Shown: positions 38,501 through 50,405 of the stretch, piece by piece | Position numbering within the stretch: position 1 is the first letter of the stretch | Layout: each line of letters opens with the position of its first letter | Assembly (NCBI GenBank): GCA_013398295.1 | Contig: VZSF01000638.1 | Coordinates: 313,609-377,608, forward strand | Direction: 5' to 3' | Origin: Chionis minor | Lineage: Eukaryota; Chordata; Aves; Charadriiformes; Chionididae | DNA length: 64,000 bases | Translations under genes and position numbers: made by a program | Notes under the pieces: model-generated | The model's input: the letters and a program-made list of their open reading frames with translations, nothing else | Told to the model about the DNA's origin: nothing | Database searches by the model: none

Positions 38501-41500
38501 TCTGGTTGCAGCAAGTCCATTTAGCCTGCTGGTTCAGATTTCTCAATTCAGTTTACAGGAGGGGACATAGGCTGAAAATGTGTGTAAACCAAGTATTTCT
38601 CTTATGGGTTAGAATAGCAGAGTATTAATTTGGCAAAGTGGAACACCTGTGGAAACAACTATTTTTTTGTAGCAAGCCAACACTCACCCTGTGGAAAACA
38701 GTCCTTTGTCTCAGTCTCATTTGTCTAACTATCTGGCAGAGAAGCGTGCCTGTCCTCCATCACATCCTGTCCGTGGCTTGTTGTGTCCTGGAACTCAGGA
38801 ATGGCCTTACGTTGCTCCCATGCCACCAGAGGGACTTCTGCATTCAAGTGGCCTGTGTGGCATCTCTTGCTAGCCGCTATGCCCAACTGGTATGCTGGAT
38901 TTTCCATCCAAAAGCATTACTGTCCATACACTGATACCGCCCCAGAGTTAATTCATACGCCCTTCATTTTTGCTCTACAAATGCTGGGCAAAAAGGGACC
39001 TCATCCTACTCCATTACTACCTTCTTGCCCCAATGCCTTGTCTAGTTCTCCTCTGATTACTTTACTCTGTGCTGAATAGTATCAACAAGAGCTCCTTTAC
39101 TGCTGCTAGTTTCAGTGGGAAATACCTGTGATTTCTCCATCAGATACCGGGCAGAAGACTTCACATTTGTTCTTACATCAGAGTGAAGGTCCATAGCACA
39201 CAGCAAGAATCCACAGGGAACCTTCTCCTCACGGGTGTGCCCAACTCCATTATACAATCACTCAAAGCAAGCTGTCCTACCTGGACATGAGAGACAGTGC
39301 TGTATACAAGACCGGAATAAGTGGAGTCTAATGTGACCACAAAGGCCATCAAGTAGCCCGGTTACCAGCATAACTAATGTTCTGATCACACAGACAGAAA
39401 TCCTGGGCCCCTTTTTCATCCTAGTAAACTTTCTCACAGGAAAAAAGTACATATGCTGAATATTAGAGTACAGAATTGCAACATATGACAGTGGAACAAC
39501 TACTTTGTTCCAGCACACTGTGCTGTTTGCTCTCCTATCGTGAAATGTCTGATCACACTCTTGATATTTTATTAGTCCAACGCTTCAGATACGGAATGAA
39601 TTTTAACCCGTGACTCCCAGGTAGGTAAAAACGCCTGCATTAGCTGTCTGTTCCCCTAGTTTACCACAAGATGGTAGCAGAGAGTTTCTCCTAAGAAAAA
39701 CTACTCTGACAATACCATAAGTGTCTCAAATTTGGGATGCAGAAAGTGGATGGTTTTGAGCTTAATCCCTTTGGGATGGGATGAGCCATTAAATCACTCA
39801 GTCAACTAACCAGGCTCTTAGGCAGAAGCTAATTCCCCTTCTGGAATCCAATCTAGCTATTCATTAACCTGGAAGTCTGAATATGCTTGGCACCTCTTCA
39901 TTGCACAGAATTACTTCAGTGTGAGTAGCATACAGCCTGCACAAATGCTTCTGGGGTCAAAAACTAGGTGGGTGAATTCCCAGGAAGTTCATTTCTCAGG
40001 GTATGACTATTACATGTTGCACATATTTGTCCCCCACGGGAAGATGTTGAGGACACCCTCTTTTAAAACGTGAAGGCACACAGTCCTTTTATAGTAGCCT
40101 ACCGGCCAGAGAGCTCAGCCTGAAAGTAAAGGATTCCATTCTCTCTTCAATTGAAAGAATTTCAAATACATGCCTGGAACAACCCCAAAGACTGACTAAA
40201 GGCACAGATTTAAGGATGGTGTAAATGGAGACAGCCACTGCCCTCCAGTTAAGGCCATGTCATTGTTCAGAAAGACACGGGAGCTCACGGGAGTTGGAGA
40301 GGCAGCCTACTTGTGCCTCACGCAAGCCTATGGGGGAGAACACTTCTGGGACACAAGCAGGTCTGAATTTATCTACTCACAGGACAAACTATGACTTTTA
40401 AAGGTCTTCCATCTTCATTGGAAGATGCTGGTCTCTAGATCCCAAACAACCTCAGGGGTAAGTAAGTGCCTAAATGGTATTAAGTACTCATTAGTTAGCA
40501 AGGAATTTATTACCGTACTCAGCTGAACCCAACTGCATTTCCAATACTACTAGAAAATTTTGGTAACTTTGGCATCTTTAGTTTCCAACTAATTTAGGTG
40601 GACAAAAGATGGGAGATTGCTATCAGATTAAATTGATGTATATAAATTTGTATTATAGGACATCACGGATAAGGGCCATAAATAAAAATATTATAAAGAA
40701 TAAATTTTTCAGCTTCTAAGCTGGGTTTGAAAGCTTCAGGATAACCAAGCTGCAGCCTTTCCACTTAACAATTGGGAGAAAATAAAATATGGAAGACCTG
40801 TAGAATAAATGAACTTCATGTATGTCAGTGTTCACTGGGGAAATGGACCTTGTGAATAAAACCGGAACTGAAATAATTGAGCACTATATAACCATGTATA
40901 TACATTAAAAAGTTACATATTATTTCTAATGTTGATATTTCCTTACATTTCACTGCTTTTTCACCTTAATAACAATTGTTTAACATAGGGATTTCTGTGC
41001 AATTATTAATGGCAAATAACCAATCATTTATTCTTCAGTAACCCCAGAATTTATTTATACTGCTGTGATTTTTGGTTTTTAGATCAAAGCTACACTTATT
41101 ACATATTAGCTGAGATCACATCAGATTATACACATATAACACCTGTACCATCTCTTTTCAGGAACCACAATTATTATTTGATCAAAGCCATATGCCTGGA
41201 GGAGAGACTGTTGATGGAACCACACAAGTTTGTGTACAATACACTGCAATTCAATACAAGCTCAGGCCTTGCCCTTTACAGTGACCTACCACAGGCCCAA
41301 TGGAAATGTCTACAGAAAGACCAAAGCTTATTTGTGTAGGACACTCAGGATGCACCTGCAAAACAAGTGCAGACCATTATGCCATTCCTCCCTCCTGCAT
41401 TTCATAGGACAGTTCAGGTTGGCAACAAGGAATCCTAGCTTTACAGCAAGTTGAGACTTTGCCTATTGAGAAGCAAAGAGTATTAGCTCAGCCCAACACT

Positions 41501-41934
41501 CCTACGGCTATACAGCTTCAATGACTTTCCTCTGCAGCTGTGGGATGACCAAAGTTACCCCCTCCATGAACACTGATGAAAACATCTTGTCGTTCTGTCT
41601 GCACTAAAGAGTACACCTGAAATTGTTCAGTCCAGTGCATTTCAGCTCAAGAACACTTCACTATCCTCTGTTCTGAAAGAGTAGCAACTACTGACTCTAA
41701 ACTGAAATTGTTTCTGGCGAAGAAATAAACCTTGCATGAGGAACACTGTTTATGGAAAACAACCGTTTGCTTTACTTTGGTTTCGGAAGTTGCCGCTGCC
41801 ATCAGAAAGCAGTTAGCGGTGTCTCACTGTTAAGAAAGAGCCCTGTTTTGAGCAGAGTTGGAAAGATTATCCTGGTGTTAGCAGTTAACAATCCACCTGA
41901 TAAAACACAAGATGCCTAGGATTTCCAAATGGCA
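35593..41934. other. Intergenic sequence, no gene seen
   Basis: Mostly unique AT-rich sequence. It includes a short (ATTTTT)n tract at about 36,150-36,169. Open frames at 36.5-39.5 kb overlap on both strands and show no domain. No transposon was recognised. Confidence 0.55.
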
Positions 41935-42590
41935 TGAAGCAAAGTGGGATCACAAGCATATCAGAAAACGGGATTAAGATCCAAAAGCATCTTGACAAAT
42001 TGGAGAAATGGTGTCTCAAGAGGGAAAGCACACGGTTGCAGTCTTAAGCAGAAATAATCGAACAAGCAGGAAAGAGAGGAGTTGGCAAGATAGAACGATC
42101 TGTGGCTTGCAGAACATTACAGGTGGATCTTAGATAAACAACACTCTGCTTCTGAGGAAAAGGCAAATACACAGACAGGCAGGAACAGATGCGTCATCTC
42201 CAAGTAAAAGTGGTGGTGTTAAAGCTCCTGTTGGAAGTGCTGTGTCCTCCATTTCTTCTTTCAGAACTGGACTTCAAGAGAGCTATGAGTACCCATGATC
42301 ATGGTCAGCATTCTTTAAACCACTGAAAGAGTTGGGCTTGTTTAGCCTACAGAAGGCTGAGGGGGTCCTGTTATTAATCTTTCAAATATTTCAAAGGCTA
42401 CTGCAAAAAAGAAAAGAATAACTTGGTCTCTGTTAGTTTGTAGGCAGACAGTGGTGTGCATAAAGAGCTAGTAAGTGGATTTCGTTTACATATGATAGAA
42501 CTTTATACCACTAAGGATAGTTAGGTCCTTAGAGACTTGGAAGGCAGGGGACTTTCTGGCAGTGGAAGTTTTTATGAAAAAATTCTGAGA
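41935..42590 (+). mobile_element. CR1: Ancient CR1-like LINE fragment
   Basis: The words GATCCAAAAGCATCTTGACA near 41,979, followed by AATTGGAGAAATGG, match the 'LQKDLDKLEKW' region just after the RT catalytic box. Further on, CTGAAAGAGTTGGGCTTGTT, then TAGCCTACAGAAGGCTGAGG (about 42,322-42,362), match the [16 protein letters not shown] end region. The order and spacing fit a CR1 read on the + strand. No frame is open and many small indels are present, so it is old. Confidence 0.7.
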
Positions 42591-44564
42591 ATCAGAATGT
42601 GTGATTCATTCTGCATTGGGGCTAAAGATGGTCTTTTTCACACCATATTAAATATAAATTTACAACTGAAAGGACTTCAGGCTTTTTCATACTAATTACT
42701 GGCTTTTAATAAAAAAATCAACATCTCTAGTTAAATATTCAGAAGCTCATGCAAATTATCATTAACTAACTGTAATCAGAAACTCTTGAAATACAGACTA
42801 ATGTTTCTGTTTCTACTTTAAATAACTTAGTAAAGGAATGTCTCTCACTGTATTGGTTAGTGAGGAACTTTGAACTACCCCATTTGTCTTGTTTCAAGTC
42901 TTTGATTCAGTGCCTGACAAAGGGAATTCTCTTTTGTGCAATCTGTTGGCAGATTATTTTTTTTCCCTTTGAAATGGTCCTGTTAATGTAGATAGCATTA
43001 TTCCAATGGCTTACTTTCTTCCTGAAGAACTGAGAAATCAGAAAATTACCTTCTAATTACTCATAAAGGGCGCATTTACTGCACCGTATAAGTCAGTATG
43101 GGCAAAAATTATTAATATACCAACATCCATGGTAGATTTTGTAAATGCTGGAAGTAAATTGTGTAACATTACAAGTACATTTGGATCTCAATAGAGAAAG
43201 GTTAGTTTTACATTCTGAGAGGCTACAAAAACTTGACGTGTGAAAGGGTACATATCCTATTTTAGGTACAGCTGACAATAAAATATTGAAAATACATAAT
43301 TTAAACAAAGCACTTCTAAAATTAGTATGGCTAAAATTGAGAAAATCAAAATGGAAATTCAAACTTAACATCACCAGCAGCAGCCTCTCTTCTCTGCTAA
43401 TGAATACTTATTTTTTCATTCATTCATTCATTCTTTTATCCCTTCCTTATTTATTAATGAATTTATTTATATGTTTATTTTAAAGTTGGGACTAATGGTT
43501 TCATGTTGTGGTATTATATAGAACAGCAGCAAAAGCTAGAGGCAGTCTTTGGCCTGAAAACTGACAGGAGAAATTAAAAAAAAAGCAAAAAGGAAACACT
43601 ATTATTTCAAATCAATGAAGGAAAACTGACTTATGGAGATTAAGTGGTGTGACTATTTTTCTATTCAGATCGCTAACCAAGGTATTCTTCCCTCTTAGGC
43701 CAGGTTATTTTCTCTGTCTAGCCATGATATCAGCAAACAAGATTTGCAAAATATGCAAAAAATCTGAGTATTTTCCCCTGACTTGTTTAATTTTTTTTAT
43801 TCCAGAATTCTGTCCATTTGAATTCTTGGTGAGAACAACCTTACATTGCCTAAATTGTAGGCAGACAATATGGAGTATTGTTAGCACAAACATTTATGTC
43901 AAACATTTATGTCAACAATCCTTATATGAAGGAAGACACAAATATGCACATGCATGCCCACATGCACTCTCCCTCCACCTCTTTATGATACCTGCTTATT
44001 TATCTGATGCATTTAATCTTCCAAACAGCATTGGTGTGGTTTTGCTAGTGTTACATATTCTGTGGACTTGGGGTTTAAAATCCCAAGTTTTGGTCTGTTG
44101 CCAGTTAAGATTTCTTAAACAAGTCCAACAGGATGCTGTAGTTTCCTGAAAGTTAATGATTTCAGCACTTACCTTCCTAAAGCAGAAGCTCAAAACCCTT
44201 CACCTGAGTGTTTTCACTAATGAAACTTTCAAATATTTTTAACTGGAGAATGCAAAGGAAAAAAAAAAGACATAACTAGATGATGGCAGCTAATGGAGGC
44301 AGCCAACAGTCACAGCACTCTGCACAGTAGTCTCCAGGCTCTACCTGTAGATTTTCTAGATCTTATGGGAACTTCTGGGTCACGGGACAACTCCCGGTAA
44401 GCCTTTCAGGAACTGCAGGGCATCTACTGCTGCCAGGAAAAGCCTTGACTTCTAACAAGGTCTAGCAATTCCTAATGAATTCTGTCAGCTCTTCATGATA
44501 AAAGGATGCTTTGAGCTGTTGTTCCCAGCTGACCAACTAGGGAGGATGCTAGAGAGAAACCTAG
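42591..44564. other. Intergenic sequence with one long open frame
   Basis: AT-rich, with a (CATT)4 tract at 43,417-43,432 and a 13-base tandem duplication (AACATTTATGTCA) near 43,887. An open frame of 141 codons from the ATG at 43,724 ends at 44,149. It is rich in Cys, Phe, Ile and Leu, has no recognised domain, and probably reflects chance. Confidence 0.5.
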
Positions 44565-44689
44565 TGTAGTGCAGCTCACCAGAACTCTGAGATGCTACAC
44601 ATAGAAAATCTTGAATTCCCACCTGTGCGGAAGCAGGGACAGGCAGCATCTGTGTGCATTGGGTTGGGAAACGGAGACTCCCATGAGAG

Positions 44690-45355
44690 TGAAGGCTGGA
44701 AGCTTGTGACTTCTGGCACCGGGACGGCAGCACCTTCTCTGCCAGCAGATCTGCAACTACAGAATAGGCTCTGTGGAAGCAGATGAGAGCCTGGGAACTT
44801 TAACAAAGCACCAGAAGAGCCAGCTGAGCCCAAGCATGCAGAGGGTGAGTCACAGTGGGAGGGTCCCTGCTATGGGGGATAGAGGCTTTTATCTCCTGAT
44901 CTAACCTGCTGTCCAGGGAGGTCTTCTGCATGCTGGAGGCTCAGATCCAGGGCATTGTGGAGGGACTGCTTAGGCTTGCCTGCACTGAAATTAGTATCCT
45001 GTGCTGATCTTCCATGTGGGCAGCAACGATACCGCGAGGGGAGACCCCAGTGAATCAAGCATGACCACCTGGCTCTGCAGGTTACACTCAAGGCCAAGGG
45101 AGCTCAGGTGGTATCTCCTCAGTACTGCCAGTGAAAGGGAAAGGTGCCCACAGCGAGCGGAGAATTCTGTGGGTCAATACATGCACGCTTGTATGTTTGC
45201 ACAGGTGGTGTCAACAATAAGGAATCAGCTTTTATGACCAAGGGATGCTTGATGAGTGTTAAGGACTGCTAGGAGGAGATGAGAGCAACCTGATTAAGTG
45301 AAGCAAAAGAATTTTCGCCAACAGGTTGGCCATCATGATGAGAGCTTTAAACTAG
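44690..45355 (+). pseudogene. CR1 ORF1 remnant with SGNH/GDSL esterase-like domain
   Basis: CR1 ORF1 proteins are known to carry an esterase-like (SGNH hydrolase) domain. Here the block I catalytic-serine region reads VGGSLLWGIEA at about 44,855-44,887, in place of the family's VGDSLL-type motif, so the Asp next to Ser is Gly. Then come SREVFCM (about 44,915), the block with FHVGSNDTARGD (about 45,010-45,045; family form HVGTNDTARGD), and the end LAIMMRALN before TAG at 45,355. These pieces lie in different frames and include in-frame stops, so it is a pseudogene. The domain order and the two motif blocks make the assignment firm. Confidence 0.82.
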
Positions 45356-45527
45356 GAATGATGAGGAGAGAGATGATGACTAACAACGAAGTGAGGGAAG
45401 GTGGTCTGGGTTGGCAACCATTGGGTGCCCACCGCAAGCTTATGCACACAAATAAGGAAGCTGAAAGGAAAGCATTATGGGGGAAGCTCTCATACTTTGG
45501 GGACAATTATCACACCTGGATGCATAC

Positions 45528-45958
45528 CTGAGTACTGTGTTCAGTTTTGGGCACCACAGTATCAGAGAGACATTGAGATGCTGGAGCGTGTCCAGAGAAG
45601 GGCAATGAAGCTGGTGAGGGGTCTGGAGAACAAGTCTTACGAGGAGCGGCTGAGAGAGTTGGGATTGTTCAGCCTGGAGAAGAGAAGGCTGAGGGGAGAC
45701 CTTATCACTCTCTGCAACTACCTGAAAGGAGGCTGTAGCGAGGTGGGGGTCAATCTCTTCTCCCAAGTAACAAGTGACAGGACAAGAGGAAATGGCCCCA
45801 AGTTGTGCCAAGGGAGGTTTAGATTGGATATTAGGAAAAACTTCTTTACAAAAAAGGTTATCAAGCATTGGAACAAGCTGCCTAGGGAGGTGGTGGAATT
45901 GCTGTCCCTGGAGGTATTTAAAAGACGGGTAGACGTGGTGCTGAGGGACATGGTTTAG
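45528..45958 (+). pseudogene. CR1 ORF2 C-terminal piece (open)
   Basis: An open stretch of about 140 codons encodes the C-terminal part of CR1 ORF2, after the reverse transcriptase catalytic core: [42 protein letters not shown], and [11 protein letters not shown]. It ends at TAG after LRDMV. It is open only because the insertion is fairly young; without the RT core it has no enzymatic role. It fuses in frame upstream with unrelated codons, which creates a longer apparent ORF. Confidence 0.88.
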
Positions 45959-46129
45959 GGGTGGTTTTGGCAGTGTTAGGTTTATGGTTGGACTTGATGA
46001 TCTTGAAGGTCTCTTCCAACCCAAGTGATTCTATGACTCTATGATGCTATGCTAATGAACAAACAGGAGGCATTAGAGAGCTCTGTGTGCTGATGCAGGG
46101 CTTTAATACTGACCTTCGAGGAGACTGTA

Positions 46130-46589
46130 ACACTGTCTTTGGTTTTGCGCACCCCAGTTCAAGAGAGATGCTGAGAAACAGGAGAAGATGCAGCACAGGG
46201 GTGTCAAGCTTGTCAGTGGCCTAGAGAACATGAACTAGAAGCCTGGTTAGTTTCCCAAAGAGGACGCTAAGGGACCACCTGAAGGCAACCTACAACCACC
46301 CAAAAGGCAGTTACAAAGCAGATGGCCAACTCTTCATGGTGGTGGCAGATGGCACAAGATAACATGAGGCAACAGTCACAAATTGTTGTTTCGGATGCTC
46401 AGGTTGGATATTAGGAAAACTTTGCCCCTAGGAAGGAAGTGCAGCACTACAACAGGTCACCTAGGAAGGTTCTGAAGTTGCCTTTCTTGGAGATTTTCAA
46501 GACTTACTGGACAGGTGAAGTCCTTTGAATGGGAGGTCTGTCATGTCCCCTCTTATTGTCATAGGTGGGTGATTTAGACTACTTAAAGA
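46130..46589 (+). mobile_element. CR1: Old CR1 3'-part fragment
   Basis: The segment has GCACCCCAGTTCAAGAGAGA, then AGAAGATGCAGCACAGGGG, CTTGTCAGTGGCCTAGAGAA, and later CTCAGGTTGGATATTAGGAA. All match the CR1 ORF2 C-terminal region in order (QFKRDxE, RVQRRA, LVxGLEN, RLDIRK). It directly follows the younger CR1 and is cut off on the right by an n at 46,590. No frame is open. Confidence 0.75.
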
Positions 46590-46840
46590 NAGAGAGATGA
46601 TGACTAACAACGAAGTGAGGGAAGGTGGTCTGGGTTGGCAACCATTGGGTGCCCACCGCAAGCTTATGCACACAAATAAGGAAGCTGAAAGGAAAGCATT
46701 ATGGGGGAAGCTCTCATACTTTGGGGACAATTATCACACCTGGATGCATACCTGAGTACTGTGTTCAGTTTTGGGCACCACAGTATCAGAGAGACATTGA
46801 GATGCTGGAGCGTGTCCAGAGAAGGGCAATGAAGCTGGTN
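46590..46840. other. Assembly patch: exact repeat of 45,367-45,615 between two n
   Basis: A single n stands at 46,590 and another at 46,840. The 249 bases between them repeat 45,367-45,615 with no difference that I could see, including the internal CR1 deletion junction. Neither edge coincides with a biological border of the element. The sequence on the right (from 46,841) is unrelated. This is best read as a mis-filled assembly gap, so the true sequence and gap length here are unknown. Confidence 0.88.
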
Positions 46841-49635
46841 CTGCCAAAAGTATCAGCAAAAGTGGTTTTATTGAAATATGATGCTGTAAAAGTGTGACTT
46901 AACAAAATTTAATGGCAAGGTTCACTGTTACTTACTGCACAAAGGATAGAACAATGATCCAAAGTTACCAGTAAAGCATCTCTTACCGATACAAAAATCT
47001 AAGTGCACTATACCAGGCTGTGCATGGTACCAGTCACTTACCAAAGATCTGTAGTTGGTGGGAAGTCTTGAGGAGCAACCTCGAGAGGTGTCCCAGCTCA
47101 ACAGGAGATCACCATGCAGCCAGGTGCTTAGCGGGGAGAGCTCAAAAAAGCTCACTTAGGCTGTCACATTTATGGAATGAAATGGTTGGCTTGTAGTCAA
47201 ATTAGATGCAAGGGGAAAGGTATACATGAGGCTCCTTGTACCCACAACTTTCTTTGTTCCTCGATAAATTAGTCTTGGAAAAGGCACTTGCTATTCATGT
47301 GTTACAATCTCGTATGCATCAATGCTCAACATGCCCTTCTGTTCCTTTGTGGGTCTTCAGAGAATAATTGGAACTAGAGAAGTTCTTGGCTTGGTCATGG
47401 CTTAGGCCTTTACCTCCTTTGGAGCTTGTACCCAACTACTACTAGTTTGGTGAAGGAGCTGAGTGCATTCATCACACTTGGTGGTTTTGTTCAGGTACTT
47501 TTAGCCAGGCACAGAGACTCTGCAAGAAGAATATACATAATTCAAGATAAACTAGTTTGTTATTGGTTAACAGATAGAAGAGCTATCTAGGGATTAATGA
47601 GCTATTAGAATAAGCCTTAGCATACTTGCAACTCATGTTAAGTTACCCAAGAAGTCTTTGCTGGGCAGGCAGGCATGAGTCAAAAGTCGAAGGATCAATT
47701 CCCATGGCTATCTGCGAAGGATTACCAGCATCGCCAAGTTGTCATCCTCCACCAGCTCCATCAACACGGATAACATTACACAATGATTCCCAGGTAGTCC
47801 CCAACTAGACTGACAAGCTTGACCAGACTTCCCCAGGTGATTTTTCCCTTTAGGATTTCATTCCTTTTCATGCTGGTACTTTCCCTCTGAAATCCTTGAA
47901 CCACTAATGATCTCTACAGGGGAGGTGGCTCAAAGAAGAACAATTAGTTAATATATTATTGTTAAAACAGTATGAGCAAAAATTTTCCACCCCTACACAA
48001 AAAGGAATTTAATGACATCCATTCAAAATCTAAAAAGTGCTAGAACTAAGCTGTCTGAATTTATTCCCTTTAGTTTTTGTTACATGGTCGTATGCTATTT
48101 TTCCCTTAATGTACAACCCCCCAAGTTTTATTTATTGCATATTATTCAAATTCTACCTTCAAATATAGAACTGACAGATTTCCAGTAATCTTTTCTAATT
48201 ATACTGTCTAAAAACATTAGAGAAGAGGACTTATTAGCATATTAAAGAGAGTTCTTAATAAGCATGAGGGAAAAAACAGGAAAAAAAGTGCAAAATTTTG
48301 GCATCCAGTTGTAGACATGTGATTTGCATTTTCAGTAAAACTAAGCAGTTAGATGACCTTCCTGTACGTACTCCTCCGAGTTCTGATGCAACAGTAAATG
48401 TCTGGTTCTAGCGCTTCCAGACCAGCATGCGGGCAATGAAAAATGAGTAACTAGTGACCCTCTGTGGAAAGTTTGGTTTACATGACTCACACAGCATGCA
48501 CAGGAATTCTGTGGAAGGAACAGATTTAATTGTCCAAAATAAGGTTCTGAAGAATAAAACTATCCTTTGACTAAAAGTCATTTGCTTGACAAGAAAGCAA
48601 AAGCATCATGACAAAATGGAAAACCTGACTAAAGAAGCTGGGTGTTACTCGACAGAGGGAATCGCTGCAATATCACTGCCATACAAGGAGGCAGGGAACA
48701 ACTGGCTAGACAGCAGTTCAGAAGAGAAGAATAAAGGTGCTGAAGTGGATCGCAAGCAAAGTGTAAGTTGGCAACATTATGCTGTTAAAAAAAACCAAAA
48801 CAGGCGAACTGTACATCAGGAGGTATAAAAACTAATATAGCCTCTAAGGCAAAACACTTCCCAGTCCACATCCTTCCGAGAAAAAGCAACCAAGCTTCGA
48901 GAATTTGAGACAATTCAAATGAGACCAAGGAAAACAGTATTTTAGCAGGTACGTTTAGGTTTAAGCTACACATGCAGCTTACGAAGAAGAAAATAAGAGA
49001 CAGGAGACCTCTTTTATGTAAAAATGTTACAAACTGGAGAAACCTTCACTGTGAACACCCTGAAAAGGACAAGTTACAGGTTCAAACAAAACTTCCTCAT
49101 GGCTACATCTTCTGATGCAAGCAGTGATCCAGTGGCGCATTGTACCTCTCTGAATGTCTTACTAAGGCCTGTTAGATGGGAACCCAAAGCCCCATCTGCC
49201 CCCAAGGCAAAAGACGCAGTGAGCTCCTAGTCTCCTTTCCTGCCTTATGCTCCTACAGTTTTGGGAGTGGAGAGTCTGGCTTTGTGAGCCATAGCATTTC
49301 TTAACTGGGTTTCTGAGTAGGATTTTGTCTGACAGCTGCATGCGAGATGGTGGCGCAGCACCAGACCGATGATGGCCTCGACGCCAAGCCCTGCTGCAAG
49401 CCACCAGACCATCTCCTCACCCCACCTGCCTTGGTGGCCAGAGCGACTGCTCCCGTCCCCCGGAGCCAGACCAAGGAGACACAGGAACCCTGGGTCCATG
49501 GGCACATGGGACATCATTCCTATGTGCAGTTTCCGACCAGCTCGGGAGTGGAGGATGGGGAAAGTGTCCATTTGAGCAAAGTGTCCCTTCTCTGGTCCTC
49601 ACGGTCCTCTCAAGCTAAGCCTGCCTGTCCAACAA
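46841..49635. other. Intergenic sequence upstream of the OSMR-like promoter
   Basis: No exon was recognised. A lysine-rich open frame at 48,586-48,828 lacks an ATG start and has no domain. From about 49,160 the sequence becomes G+C-richer, and an open frame (49,347-49,790) runs into the next CR1. No protein similarity was found before the CR1 part. Confidence 0.5.
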
Positions 49636-50405
49636 GGTTCAACAAGGGCAAGTGCAGGGTCCTGCACCTGGGGAGGAATAACCCCACGCAGCAGTACGGG
49701 TTGGGGGCTGACCTGCTGGAAAGCAGCTCTGCAGAGCTGGGAGTCCTGGTGGACAACAGGATGACCATGAGCCAGCAATTGGCCAAGTAGGCCAACGGTA
49801 TCCCGGGGTGCATTAAAAACAGTGTGGCCAGCAGGTGGAGGGAGGTCATCCTCTCCCTCTACTCTGCCCTGGTGAGGCCACATCTGGAGTGCTGTGTCCA
49901 GTTCTGGGCTCGCCAGTTCAAGAAAGACAGGGAACTGCTGGAGAGAATCCAGCAGAGGGCCATGAAGACAATCAAGGCAATGGAGCACCTCTCTTAGGAG
50001 GAAAGGCTGGGACACCTTGGTCCGTTCAGCCTGGAGAAGAGAAGACTGAGGGGGGATCTCATCAATGCTTATCAATATCTAAGGGCCGGGTGTCAAGAGG
50101 ATGGGGCCAGACTCTTCTCAGTGGTGCCCAGCGATGGGACAAGGGACAATGGGCACAAACTGGAACACAGGAAATTCCACCCCAACATGAGGTGGTGGGT
50201 GAGGTTTTTACTTTGAGGGTGGCAGAGCACTGGCACAGGCTGCCCAGAGAGGTGGTGGAGTCTCCGACTCTGGAGACATTCAAACCCCACCTGGATGCGT
50301 TCCTGCGCAACCTGCTGTAGGTGGGACCTGCTCCGGCAGCAGGTTTGGACTGGACGATCTCAGAAGGCGCCTTCCAGCCCCGACCATCCTGTGACTCCGT
50401 GCTCC
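49636..50405 (+). mobile_element. CR1: CR1 LINE 3' part abutting the CpG island
   Basis: CR1 homology starts abruptly at [16 protein letters not shown] (about 49,638) and runs through [29 protein letters not shown] (about 50,235) and the ORF2 stop TAG at 50,318-50,320. It ends in a 3' UTR with GTTTGGACTGGACGATCTCA and CGCCTTCCAGCCCCGACCAT. It belongs to the same broad subfamily as the minus-strand copy at 23.4-25.8 kb. Frames are shifted near 49,790 and a TAG interrupts near 49,996. Its 3' end falls within or at the edge of the CpG island and only about 410 bases upstream of the predicted exon 1 donor. Confidence 0.92.

Larger units (their letters stand above)
44565..46052 (+). mobile_element. 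CR1: Internally deleted CR1 LINE keeping ORF1 and the 3' end
   Basis: The left part (about 44,565-45,355) is CR1 ORF1, with EGWKLVTSG and APSLPADLQLQNR near 44,690-44,770 and an esterase-like domain further on. ORF1 stops at TAG 45,353-45,355. After about 170 bases, homology resumes at about 45,528 in the last quarter of ORF2 ([20 protein letters not shown]), runs to LRDMV and TAG at 45,958, and is followed by a standard 3' UTR ending near 46,052. Most of ORF2, including the endonuclease and RT core, is missing. Since CR1s are normally truncated from the 5' end, a copy with 5' and 3' parts but no middle is unusual. Confidence 0.85.

Noticed and set aside
48586..48828. An 80-codon lysine-rich frame as a small gene
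   Set aside because: It has no ATG at its start and no recognisable domain. The surrounding sequence has old-repeat character that I cannot assign.
1..49600. Exons of LIFR or another neighbour on the minus strand
   Set aside because: In human, LIFR lies beside OSMR in divergent orientation, so I checked minus-strand frames for cytokine receptor motifs and found none. Untranslated exons could not be seen from sequence alone.
49347..49790. A 147-codon open frame as a gene
   Set aside because: It starts at an ATG at 49,347, but its second half is CR1 ORF2 and its first half shows no recognisable protein. The fusion is created by the CR1 insertion.
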